Source of the DNA: Streptomyces eurythermus
Lineage (GTDB): Bacteria; Actinomycetota; Actinomycetes; Streptomycetales; Streptomycetaceae
Length of the DNA stretch: 64,000 bases
Direction: 5' to 3'
Assembly (NCBI RefSeq): GCF_014649115.1
Contig: NZ_BMSK01000014.1
Location: forward strand, 186,001-250,000
A program made the position numbers and the translations under genes. Under the pieces are notes generated by a model. It saw only the letters and a list, made by a program, of their open reading frames with translations. It had not been told where the DNA came from and searched no databases. Positions within the stretch are counted from its first letter, which is position 1. Each line of letters opens with the position of its first letter. Positions 28,301 to 52,262 of the stretch are shown one piece after another.

Positions 28301-30223
28301 GCACGCCTGGACGACCTGGACGTGCTCCCGCCCGCGTACCGCGAACGGCTGCTGCGCGGCCCGTCCCGGCCCGCGCTCGGCCCGGTGCCCGCCGCCACCC
28401 TGCCCGCCCTCGTGGAAGCCGCCGTCGACCGGTGGCCCGCCGCGCCCGCGCTCGACGCGCCCGGCACGCTCCTCACCTTCGCCGAGACCGAGGCGCGGGC
28501 CAACCGGCTGGCGCACCGGCTCATCGCCCGCGGCGCCGGCCCCGGCGACCTCGTCGCGCTGCTGCTGCCCCGCTCGGCGGACATGGTGCTGGCCCAGCTC
28601 GCGGTGGCCAAGTCCGGCGCCGCGTTCCTGCCGGTGGACCCCGCCTACCCCGAGGAGCGGATCGCCCTGATGCTGCGCGACGCCGCCCCCGCCCTCACCC
28701 TGGACGCCAAGGAGATCGCCGCCCTGCTCGCCGCACCCCCGGACGACACCCCCGGACACCGGCCCACCGACGCCGACCGGAGGCGCCCGCTCGACCCGGA
28801 CGACCCGGCCTACGTCATCTACACCTCCGGCTCCACCGGCACCCCCAAGGGCGTCGTCGTCACCCACCGGGGCCTCGCCGCGTTCAGCGCCGCCGAGGCC
28901 GCCCACTACCAAGTCGCCGCCGGGGACCGGGTACTGGCCTTCGCCACGCCCAGCTTCGACGCCTCCGTGCTGGAGCTGTGCATGTCCCTGCCGCACGGCG
29001 CCCGGCTCGTCGTACCCCGGCCCGGCCCGCTGCTCGGCGCCGAACTCGCCGGCGTACTGCGCGCCGAACGCGTCACGCACACCCTGCTGCCGCCGGCCGC
29101 GCTCGCCACCCTGCCCGCCGACACCCCCGGCACCCTGCCGGACCTGAAGACCCTGATCGTCGGCGCCGACGCGTGCGGCGCGGAACTCGTCGCCCGCTGG
29201 GCCCCGCACCACCGCATGGTCAACTCCTACGGCCCCACCGAGGCCACCGTCGTCGCCACCTGGTCCGCCCCGCTGGAGCCCGACGGCAGCGCGCCGCCCA
29301 TCGGCCGCCCGCTGCCCGCCACCGGCGCCTACGTCCTCGACGCCCGGCTGCGGCCGGTCCCCGACGGCGTACCCGGCGAACTGTGGCTGAGCGGACCGGC
29401 GCTGGCCCGCGGCTACCTCGGCCGGCCCGGACTGACCGCCGCCCGGTTCCGTGCCGACCCGTTCGGGCCGCCCGGCACCCGCATGTACCGCACCGGCGAC
29501 CTGGTGCGCCGCGACGGCGCCGGCGAACTGCACTACCTCGGCCGCACCGACCACCAGCTGAAACTGCGCGGCCACCGCATCGAGGCGGGCGAGGTCGAGG
29601 CGGTCCTGGTACGCCATCCGGGCGTGCTGGACGCCGTGGTGACCGTACGCGAGGACGAACCGGGCCTGCCGCGCCTGGTCGCCCACCTGCTCACGGCCCC
29701 CGGCGCCGAACCGCCCACCGCCGCCGCACTGCGCGAGCAGGCCGCCCGCTCGCTGCCGGGGTACATGGTGCCGTCGGCGTTCGTGCTGCTGGACCGCTTC
29801 CCGCTCACCGAGAACGGCAAGACCGACCGGACCGCGCTGCCCGCCCCGGCGCCGGCCGGGGAGGAGCGGGAACGCCCGGAGTACGTGGCGCCGCGCACGC
29901 CCACCGAGGAGGCGCTGGCCGAGCTCTGGGAGGAGGCCCTCCAGACGGCCGTGGGCGCCGAGGACGACTACTTCCTGCTCGGCGGCGACTCCCTGCGCGC
30001 CCTGCTCATCGCCTCCCGCGCCAACGACGCGTTCGGCGTCACGCTCACCCCCCGCGACGTCCTGGTCTCCCGCACGGTCGCCGCCCTGGCGGAACTCGTG
30101 GAGGAACAGGTGCTGAGCGAACTGGAAGCGGCCGCGTACGGCGGAGACGCACCAGACCCCGCCCACGGCGGACCCGACGACGAAGACGCCGCGTACGGCG
30201 GCCCCGACCACGACGAACGGTGA
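10703..30223 (+). CDS. Non-ribosomal peptide synthetase, modules 1-5
   Basis: 6506 residues; ATG 10703. Domain order: A1-T1 | C1-A2-T2-E1 | C2-A3-T3-E2 | C3-A4-T4-E3 | C4-A5-T5. Carrier serines (LGG[DE]S): Ser840, Ser1893, Ser3393, Ser4930 and Ser6430. Every C domain keeps HHxxxDG; C1 is LCL-like (QRRLW) and C2-C4 are DCL-like (YPLTPxQ.GM), matching the placement of the E domains. All three E domains keep HHLVVD and GRE motifs. It starts directly with an A domain, so chain initiation is by an unacylated amino acid. The C-terminus is a short acidic Gly/Asp-rich tail that may dock with the next protein. The stop is 13 bp before the next NRPS start. An in-frame repeat of about 280 residues interrupts A1. 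It acts in the cytosol and probably needs the MbtH protein at 50531. Confidence 0.97.
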   Translation: MTDLHDKPAPASSLPQAGPAAGLPERGAAPAHPTLGELFTAWVARTPDAPALTDGRRTWTYRELAARAERLAAHLVRRGAGPDRVVALVLPRSMELIAAELAVARAGAAFLPVDPAYPAERRALMLADAGPAVTLDDPRRVGELLETGEPPAAEDDTGRRADADAGHAAYVIYTSGSTGTPKGVTVTHRGLGGFTSAAAERYAVGPGDRVLQFSSPSFDASVLELCVSVLCGATLVVPPHGPWLGDELAAVLDEYRITHALIPPAALATLPDPAQGTARHLRTLIVGAEACPAGLVDRWAPGRRMINSYGPTEATIVATWTGPLTAGRGTPTIGGALPHTRVYVLDAAMRPVPPGADGELFVGGDAVARGYLGRPGLTAARFVADPFGTPGARLYRTGDRARWTADGELEFLGRLDRQVKIRGFRIEPGEIEAALRRAGGGAVGEAVVVVREDDPGHQRLVAYVTPAGQPAPTTPTDAAPADPAVLSDSGESRDAAGPAGVAEPVDSAAVTAAAESRDAAAPAEVAERADSAVLADSGEPRDSAGRANSTAPTGGAESADSVGRTGGAGSADSAAVAGAEPTDVAESRDAVAPAGAAGLGDSADLSDSGEPHESAESPALTGGAESAESPAPTGGAEPADSAGRTGGAGSADSAEQAASAALSDAAEPRDPAERATSSTPADATERADSAEPVNSAALPESAEPRDFAGQSSSVAPTGGAGPVASAAPTDSAEPRNPAPPAAAPANPAQSLDPVSLRAAVGRLLPAHMVPAVVVVLERMPLTPQHKIDRRALPAPERAVVGGRVAPRSEGERVLAAIWAEVLGVDAVGVTDDFFDLGGESLLAARVLARVRDELGVRLTLRDVFTARTVAALAPLLADPSATVAPEPIPPAPAEGALPMSSAQRRLWYLDDLSDGGTEYNTGVALRLRGALDPDALRRSLHRLAARHASLRTTFATADGQGVQRVAPQPELPLRTADLSGAPDAEEAVEALLTEELERPFDLAAGPLTRALLVRLGAEEHVLLLAQHHIVTDGWSVGVLTRELAALYHAETTGEPAGLPEPAVQYPDFALWERRQRAGDADTTDLAYWKRHLAGLQQLELPTDRPRPAVRTTVGAAHRHELPAELVTRLHRLAAGRGTTLFTLFAGASALLFSRYSGQRDIAFGTVTTGRGRRDLEDVPGFFANTVVLRGEVDERATVDRFVESMRTTVLDAFAHDGVPFDRVVEELAPPRDPSRTPLVQALVVQQSPLPVPPLAGGLRLAEHPLPRPGARFDLVLEFTPDPDGGSVLTVEFNTDLFDAATVARMTAHLHRLLEGMADGPGRTLAELPMLSAAEQRTLVDSWNPPARRLRESGHATLPELLHGQAARTPGRTAVICGPDRLAYAEVARRANRLARRLVARGAGPETLVALCLPRTADLVPVLWAVLTAGAAYLPVDPGYPAERVRLMLADARPALVVATRETAAALPPDCDPLFLEDATGPAVPDTPLTDADRLRPLLPDHPAYVIYTSGSTGRPKGVVVTHRTVTALARWAGERFGAEGLDHVIAATSLNFDVSVFELLCPLTAGGTVEVVADLPALADGTGPRRAGLLSGVPSVVSRLIAGGTAPVTAGTVVLAGEALPAQTLHELRAALPGCRIANIYGPTEATVYATAWFAGDRLPGQAPPIGAPVALTRAYVLDGALRPQPVGVTGELYLGGGGLARGYLNRPGLTATRFVADPFGAPGERMYRTGDLVRRRADGTLEYVGRTDQQVKVRGFRIELGEVEEALRGCAGVAEAAAVAATDRDGHRRLVGYVVPAAGQRTEPEAVRRELGRTLPDYMVPSAVVVLDALPLSPNGKLDRGRLPDPGPAVRAVRHVAPRTPTERALAAIWAEVLRAERIGVDDNFFELGGDSILSIQVVARARQEGLPLTSRDVYQHQTVAALARRADAAGGPRAAAPAPEAATGTAPLTPIQHWLFDTAAERAGHFAQALSVRLPEDLDPTALEDALNDLVAHHDALRSRFTPDGPDGRPAWAVEERAPRLRLARHTGPETDTPHFGPFDLARGPLLRAVLHDTGAGRPPVLHLAVHHLVVDGVSWRLLLEDLDRAYRARRAGRDGAAALPAKSSPLRRWAHRLAAHAADGGFDDERAYWARALSEPAPALPTGPAGTYAQQRALTVRLSPEDTSALLRTLPDTYRTRANDVLLGALGRALCGWSGRDRVLVDVEGHGREDLFPELDISRTAGWFTTRYPVALAVPEDAGWDTVLKRVKEQLRAVPRHGLGYDVLRRLAGPGAAPPAADARISFNYLGRMELPQDPDGLYRGTVRPLELDADPAAARPHALEVVGQLVDGQLEFTWFYADGPQREEEVADLAGRYAAALADLARYAARPGAAGRTPSDFPLARLDQAAVDRITGPDPAAVADVYPLTPTQAGMLFHGLSQDDRGVYLQQLTFVLDGVPDPGALAAAWQHVTDRTETLRSRVVWQDVPEPLLVAARHADLPVTHLDWRDLSEDERRARLDDVLARDRAEGIDLGRAPLQRLLLARLSGTAVRVVWTFHHLLLDGWSLFQVLSDVFAHHAGAAPDTLPHRPPYRDYVAWLRRRDPAPAERHWRRRLSGLAEATPLPYDREPREAHRAESTHAVRRALPPAATRALKELARTSGLTLNTLVQGAWALLLARQAGRDEAVFGTTVAGRPPELPGADTMTGLFITTLPTRVTVPGHGTLLDWLRALQHDQSEDRRFDHLPLTRLKTFTELPERAGLFDSIVVFENYPVDDDLAAAHGLRLSGLEGVETTNYPLSLTAYPGPELTLRLGYDPGLFDTATAERMAEYLTVLLTHLPAGAHRPPARLPLLAPDRRAQVLSAWNDTATDLPDTTVAALFAAQVRRTPDAVALDAGDTRLTYRELDARAGELAARLAGLGVRPERPVGVLMDRSAELIVAQLALVRTGGVYVPLDGRAPAERLRRMLAEAGADLLLTDAGRERTARELLPAGGVLRVDDTSGAPDAGPAHTVHPDNVHYLMFTSGSTGTPKGVAVRQRDVAALALDRAFAGHDRVLVHSPHAFDAATYEVWVPLLRGGTAVLAPPAGLDAAQVRRAITERGVTCLWLTAGLFRLLAQEDPGCLRGAREVWTGGEAVPGAVVRRVLDACPDLTVVDGYGPTETTTFATRRVFRSGDPLPAVLPIGRPLDNTRVYVLDASLQPQPPGIPGELYIAGAGLARGYAGRPGATAARYVADPYGPPGTRMYRTGDLVRWSADGELHFVGRADDQIKIRGFRVEPAEIEARLTAHPAVAEAVVSLYEDAGRKRLAAHLVPAEGADVPSAAGLRAHLAAGLPDYMLPAAFVTVPELPLTANGKVDRRRLPAPDWAAGAERTHREPRTDTERTLAGIWAELLGVERVGVDDNFFMLGGDSILSIQVVSRARAAGLALTPRDLFRHPTVAALAAAGGGAAPAVAGTAPVAGPAGLTPIQHWFLDARPAHPAFFNQSVVIETPGPVDEDALRRALTALWTRHDALRARFRREGDGAWHQDITAHDGPAPELLRVHDPRDEEGVTAATHARLDLETGPLFVARLFTADGTGPARLLLVAHHLVVDGVSWRILLEDLETAYRQAAAGEPVRLPARTTSAAEWVRRLRERDLTGQLPHWERTARACAEPLPVDSAGGNTMADLREVTVRLDRERTDALLRRVPGVYRTRVDDVLLTALGRVLADWTERATVAVGLEGHGREDRWAEDVDLSRTVGWFTALHPVALTVPAGDWGTALKSVKEQLRAVPDRGLGYGVLRHLARDPRLTTAPEPGISFNYLGRFDWSADDAALVRSVPGGLGGAEAPDTERPHLLDVVARVEDDRLEITWHYSGGRHREETVTALAEGMLDALGGIVAHCARPDAGGRTPSDFPLARLDQAAVDRIAGDGRDVQDIYPLTPMQEGMLFHSLLDPAGRTYVNQVQLVLAGVTDPHALAEAWQHTADANPVLRTGLVWQETPEPLQVVRHRATVPVTHHDWSAWPEERRAPELDRLLAEDRERGIDLAAAPLMRLTLIRLGPDRVRLVWTFHHVLLDGWSAAQVFEEVCERYAALTSGRRPHTPERKPFADYLRWLAGRDTGKAERYWRATLAGFQAPTELPRDRRPAEAHRTSSSGSVRMTLGPDLSARLRETAQHHGLTLNTVLQGAWALLLSRYGGGTDVVFGTTVSGRPAELPGVTSMVGLFINTLPTRVRVDGSRPLPEWLREIQTAQSEARRHDFVSLAQIQSWSELPGGTSLFDSLVVFENYPFDPDAPARHGLTMEPERDLEPTNYPLSVVVAPGDTLTVNLDHDPAAFDTATVTALGESLRTLLTGMAGGLDRRLADLPLLDPAEERALVARFGGRTAEAPRGTLPDAFRRQAERTPGAPAVRHGDQVLTYRELDARSDRLARRLIAAGAGPERFVALCLPRTADLVTALLAVLKSGAGYLPVDPQYPAERVAFLFEDVRPDAVITAPETAGRLPEGPFTRILLDDLEPGAPDTPVGDDERHGTLLPGHPAYVIHTSGSTGRPKGVVVSHASVLALTDWAAAEFTGRGLHHVVASTSLNFDVSVFEIFAPLLSGGCVEIVRDLLALAERPGPWRAGLLSAVPSALDRLLAEDAVRITADTVVLAGEGLPARTVRRVRDAIPGSEVRNIYGPTEATVYATAFTCDPADPDRDPPIGRPLGGARAHVLDERLRPVPVGVPGELFLAGTGVARGYLGRPGLTAARFLPDPFGPPGSRMYRTGDRVRWTADGDLVYLGRGDDQVKVRGFRIELGEVEAALARHPAVAAAAARVIEHAGHRRLVGYVVPRTPAAPDDSGVPGAAAVPGSGGSGVPVSAMSAGAEGPGVVVPDSAELRAFLARSLPDHLVPALVVPLERLPLGATGKLDRRALPVPEWAAPATGTAGRPPRTEAERILAAIWTEVLGVPEVGADDNYFTLGGDSVLGIRIVSAARRAGLALTPRHLFTHQTLAELAAVAERLPVTAVSAEQGPVTGDAPLTPVQHWLLSTLTGDPAHFSQTVAHELAADPDETLLRSALAVVLEHHDALRMRYEQAPDGSWRQYGTPPGDRAPHLEVHHGADPAAVAVTLGAGFDLAGGPLLRAALCRPVDGTRPVLLLAAHHLVVDAVSWRLILEDLDTAYRALRDGGRPALAPKSTAFRDWARRLAAHTEAGGFDAELPHWQGTDTDATLPVDHPGGPNTVADEDSVTVGLDAEETRRLLQEVPEAYRTRVNDVLLTALGRVLARWTGRDRVAVTLESHGREQLFEDTDLARTTGWFTAMYPVALDVPRDAGPGTTLKSVKENLRAVPHGGLGYGALRHLRPAVGRDLPALPPVCFNYLGRPDAAPAPGGLLHAPHGGLTGGMDRSANRPHLLDILGQVTEDRLRFTWSYSRGRHRRETVARLAAELAEELRAIIRHCAEPGAGGRTPSDFPLAPLDQAAVDRLVGDGAGVTDVYPLTPTQTGMVMHGLDEAEHGLYVEQITFVADGAHDPATLAAAWRHVVDRTPVLRTSVALRGVPVPLQVVHRHVTLPVTEHDWSTLPAERHAAELERLLADERARGLALDRAPLLRLALVRLGPDAVRVVWTFHHVLLDGWSVFHVLSDVMAAHAALTRGERPRLPERRPFADYAAWLAARDTAAAEEHWRHALAGLGAPTPLPYDRRPAPGTTARSGTWLSRRLDPGQTQRLHEFARRHRLTLNTLVQGAWALLLARWSGEREVCFGTTVSGRPAGLPGADTITGLFITTLPARTEVDGTARPDTWLRALQEARAEDRRHDHLPLSELHSYTQLPPETALFDSLVVFENYPVGDTTAGAHGLALRDLDAREATNYPLTVVVSPGDRLTVELGYDPRYFGRATADSMAEQLLHTLWALAAPDDTARLDDLDVLPPAYRERLLRGPSRPALGPVPAATLPALVEAAVDRWPAAPALDAPGTLLTFAETEARANRLAHRLIARGAGPGDLVALLLPRSADMVLAQLAVAKSGAAFLPVDPAYPEERIALMLRDAAPALTLDAKEIAALLAAPPDDTPGHRPTDADRRRPLDPDDPAYVIYTSGSTGTPKGVVVTHRGLAAFSAAEAAHYQVAAGDRVLAFATPSFDASVLELCMSLPHGARLVVPRPGPLLGAELAGVLRAERVTHTLLPPAALATLPADTPGTLPDLKTLIVGADACGAELVARWAPHHRMVNSYGPTEATVVATWSAPLEPDGSAPPIGRPLPATGAYVLDARLRPVPDGVPGELWLSGPALARGYLGRPGLTAARFRADPFGPPGTRMYRTGDLVRRDGAGELHYLGRTDHQLKLRGHRIEAGEVEAVLVRHPGVLDAVVTVREDEPGLPRLVAHLLTAPGAEPPTAAALREQAARSLPGYMVPSAFVLLDRFPLTENGKTDRTALPAPAPAGEERERPEYVAPRTPTEEALAELWEEALQTAVGAEDDYFLLGGDSLRALLIASRANDAFGVTLTPRDVLVSRTVAALAELVEEQVLSELEAAAYGGDAPDPAHGGPDDEDAAYGGPDHDER
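12115..12960 (+). repeat. About 280-residue low-complexity insertion inside adenylation domain A1
   Basis: In frame, and made of degenerate Ala/Asp/Ser/Glu/Pro/Gly units such as SADSAGRTGGAG and AEPRD. A copy at 12358-12422 recurs almost unchanged at 12598-12662 (240-bp offset). It lies between the A8 core (VKIRGFRIEPGEIEAAL) and the C-terminal subdomain (LLPAHMVPA), where normal A domains have only a short linker. Codons keep GC-rich third positions and there is no stop, so it appears translated. A much shorter linker insertion sits at the same place in module 4 (about 25093-25220). Confidence 0.85.
13387..17880 (+). other. NRPS module 2: C1-A2-T2-E1
   Basis: C1 (LCL type, HHIVTDGWS at residue 1027). 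A2 pocket by eye: D-V-F-S-L-G-I-V-Y(-K), identical to module 4; substrate unassigned. T2 Ser1893. E1 has HHLVVDGVSW (His2069), EGHGRE and FNYLGR. It should install a D residue at position 2. Confidence 0.85.
17905..22380 (+). other. NRPS module 3: C2-A3-T3-E2, predicted D-Val
   Basis: C2 is DCL type (YPLTPTQAGM, HHLLLDGWS). A3 pocket by eye: D-A-Y-W-W-G-G-T-F(-K). This is the valine-type signature, with bulky 239/278/299 residues and the GGTF ending. T3 is Ser3393. E2 keeps HHLVVDGVSW, EGHGRE, RTVGWFT and FNYLGR, so D-Val at position 3 is predicted. Confidence 0.85.
22400..27010 (+). other. NRPS module 4: C3-A4-T4-E3
   Basis: C3 is DCL type. A4 pocket D-V-F-S-L-G-I-V-Y(-K), the same nine residues as module 2, so the same monomer is expected at positions 2 and 4. 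A Gly/Val/Pro/Ser-rich linker of about 40 residues sits near 25093-25220. T4 is Ser4930. E3 reads HHLVVDAVSW and ESHGRE (G to S), with the key His, Asp and Glu kept. Confidence 0.83.
27025..30223 (+). other. NRPS module 5: C4-A5-T5
   Basis: C4 is DCL type (YPLTPTQTGM, HHVLLDGWS). A5 pocket by eye: D-A-L-L-I-G-S-V-V(-K), the module 1 type and identical to module 10. T5 is Ser6430 in LGGDSL. No E domain, so an L residue at position 5. The acidic tail after T5 (residues about 6460-6506) is a candidate docking element. Confidence 0.85.
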
Positions 30224-30236
30224 GGATCCGACGACC

Positions 30237-50429
<20,193 letters not shown>

Positions 50430-50530
50430 CGACCCACCGCCGGCGCGCCCCCCACGGCCCCCGCTCACCACCCACCCGTCCCCGGCCACCGCACACCCAT
50501 CCGCACACCGGACGACCGAAGGAAGACGAC

Positions 50531-50734
50531 ATGGACGAGAACACCCGCTACCAGGTGCTGCGCAACGACGAGGAGCAGTACTCCCTGTGGCCCGTCGACA
50601 TCGAGGTGCCCGCCGGCTGGCAGCCCGTCGGCAAGGAGGGCACCGAGGCCGAGTGCTCCGCCTACGTCGATGAGGTCTGGACCGACATGCGGCCCAAGAG
50701 CCTGCGCGAGCGCATGGAGAACGCCGGCGCCTGA
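50531..50734 (+). CDS. MbtH-like protein
   Basis: 67 residues; ATG 50531 with GGAAG just upstream, about 100 bp after the second NRPS. It has the family signature: NDEEQYSLWP near the N-terminus, then PAGWQ, and VWTDMRPKSLRE near the C-terminus. The usual CLxxI before it reads CSAYV. MbtH proteins bind A domains and are needed for the folding or activity of many actinobacterial NRPSs, so it is probably a co-factor of the adjacent enzymes. It shares the plus-strand series and is followed by a strong hairpin. Confidence 0.95.
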   Translation: MDENTRYQVLRNDEEQYSLWPVDIEVPAGWQPVGKEGTEAECSAYVDEVWTDMRPKSLRERMENAGA

Positions 50735-50758
50735 CCGCCGTACCGCCAAGGACCCGCC

Positions 50759-50779
50759 GGGCCGGCCCCATGCCGGCCC
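50759..50779 (+). terminator. Hairpin downstream of the MbtH gene
   Basis: GGGCCGGC (50759-50766) pairs perfectly with GCCGGCCC (50772-50779) around CCCAT, 24 bp after the MbtH stop. A C tract and CA-rich repeats (about 50790-50830) follow. It probably ends most transcription from the NRPS genes. Confidence 0.65.
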
Positions 50780-50888
50780 GGCCCGGTCACCCCCCCACAC
50801 ACACAAGCCGCCACACACGCACAAGCCGCGTACCGGCGCCCCACCGCCCTCGGCCCCGCCGCACCGCATCACTCCCGAGGAGCCCGCC

Positions 50889-51410
50889 ATGACACCCGAG
50901 ACCCCCGTCCTGCGCACCGAGCGCCTGGACTTCCTCCCCTACCGGCCCGAACACGAGGACGTCTTCGTCGCCCTGCTGCGCGACGAGGAGGTGTGCCGCT
51001 GGATGGGGCAGGACCTCGTGCCCGAACCGCAGATCCGCGAGCTGTTCCGGGCCATCCTCACCGACGTCTATCCCCAGCGCCGGTTCGACGTGTGGGGCCT
51101 GTGGCTGGAGGGCCGCTACGTCGGCCACGCCGAGGTCAAGCCGACCGGCAACGTCGACGGCCACGAACTCGTCACCGCGCTCGTCCCCGCGTACTGGGGG
51201 CGCGGCCTGGGCGGGGAGGTGGTCCGCGGCCTGCTCCGGCACGCCGCCGACAACCTGGGACTCACCGAGGCGTACGGCATGGTGGGCGCCGGGAACACCG
51301 CCAGCCTGGCCATGTGCCGCCGCCTCGGCTTCCGCCACGTCCGGGATGTCGTCGGCGACGACGGCTCGGTCACCAAGCTGTTCGTCATCCCGACCAAGGA
51401 CCCGGGATGA
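50889..51410 (+). CDS. GNAT-family N-acetyltransferase (RimJ/RimL-like)
   Basis: 173 residues; ATG 50889 with GAGGAG upstream. RimL-type GNAT pattern: LRTERLDFLPYRPEHEDVF at the start, the acetyl-CoA pyrophosphate loop in PAYWGRGLGGEVVRGLLRHA (about residues 97-116), and GAGNTASLAMCRRLGFRHV near the C-terminus. It transfers acetyl from acetyl-CoA to an amine. As the last gene of the NRPS series it might acetylate the peptide (basic side chain or N-terminus) for tailoring or self-protection. A housekeeping role is equally possible, because a hairpin separates it from MbtH. Confidence 0.85.
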   Translation: MTPETPVLRTERLDFLPYRPEHEDVFVALLRDEEVCRWMGQDLVPEPQIRELFRAILTDVYPQRRFDVWGLWLEGRYVGHAEVKPTGNVDGHELVTALVPAYWGRGLGGEVVRGLLRHAADNLGLTEAYGMVGAGNTASLAMCRRLGFRHVRDVVGDDGSVTKLFVIPTKDPG

Positions 51411-51480
51411 GCGGATTTCCGTTTGTCCTGTTTTCTCGTTTCGTCACCCCGGTCTCCGTCTCATAGAGTGGCGTCGACCT

Positions 51481-51500
51481 GTTCCCGGAAACCCGGGAAC
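51481..51500. terminator. 8-bp hairpin after the acetyltransferase gene
   Basis: GTTCCCGG (51481-51488) and CCGGGAAC (51493-51500) form a perfect stem around AAAC. It lies 71 bp after the GNAT stop and 51 bp before the next start codon, with an A/T run (AAATTTTTT) about 10 nt downstream. It could be a terminator or an operator for the next gene. Confidence 0.5.
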
Positions 51501-51551
51501 GAAACGGCAGGAAATTTTTTCTGCGCAGCCCAGGGGAAGGGGAATCCCGCA

Positions 51552-52091
51552 ATGGGGCTCATCAAGACCACCGGCGTGTTCACGGGGGCCAGTGTGGACC
51601 TTCCCGGTCTGACGGGTGTGAACACCAGTCAGATCAGGTGGGGGCAGCCCGCCACGCCCGGCGGTGCTCTGAGTGGCTATGACTTCCTGGACTATGAAAT
51701 GGAGGCGAACCTGGGTGGCCGGGAATTCCCGATAGGCGAGTTCACGCACCACAACTACCCGATCTTCCTTTCGGGACAGTCGCAGTTCTGGGTGTACCTC
51801 GCGATCCGGGTGCACTTCGAGAACGGGAACCTCAACCACGACTTCACGGTCAATTTACGTCACGACGAGACGTCCAACCAGAGTTCGCACCCGAACGACA
51901 CGGTCCAATGGGAAGCGATCCACGAGCCCGAAACGGTGTTCATCGACGGAAACAAGTACAGCGTGGAGATCACCGGCTTCAGAAAGCCGGGGCAAAAGGA
52001 GTCGAAGCCCAACTTCGACGTTCCCGAGGGCAGCCAGGACACCGCGTACCTCTACGCGAGGTTCCAGCGGGAGGCTCCGCAGACGTCCTGA
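51552..52091 (+). CDS. Choice-of-anchor-K-like domain protein, TTA-containing
   Basis: 179 residues from ATG 51552, preceded by GGGGAAGGGG; the open frame reaches further upstream but without protein character. The pattern GVNTSQIRWGQP ... FPIGEFTHHNYPI ... VYLAIRVHF ... FIDGNKYSVEITGF resembles the 'choice-of-anchor K' family of predicted beta-sandwich proteins, usually surface-linked. Here no signal peptide, membrane segment or sorting motif is visible, so its location is unclear. Codon 102 is TTA (51855-51857), and the gene is visibly lower in GC than its neighbours. Both suggest transfer and bldA-linked developmental control. Molecular function unknown. Confidence 0.75.
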   Translation: MGLIKTTGVFTGASVDLPGLTGVNTSQIRWGQPATPGGALSGYDFLDYEMEANLGGREFPIGEFTHHNYPIFLSGQSQFWVYLAIRVHFENGNLNHDFTVNLRHDETSNQSSHPNDTVQWEAIHEPETVFIDGNKYSVEITGFRKPGQKESKPNFDVPEGSQDTAYLYARFQREAPQTS

Positions 52092-52262
52092 TCCGCCGCG
52101 GGAGCCGTACCCGACCGCACGTCTCCGTCCGGGCCGTTCCCGGTGATCCGGGCGGAGCCGGTCCGAGCGGCCGGGCGGGAAGCGGCGGCGGCCGGACGAG
52201 GGGGGAGACCGGGCCCGCGCACAGGGGCTGCGCGGGCCGTCGACCCGCGCTGTAATGGCGAG

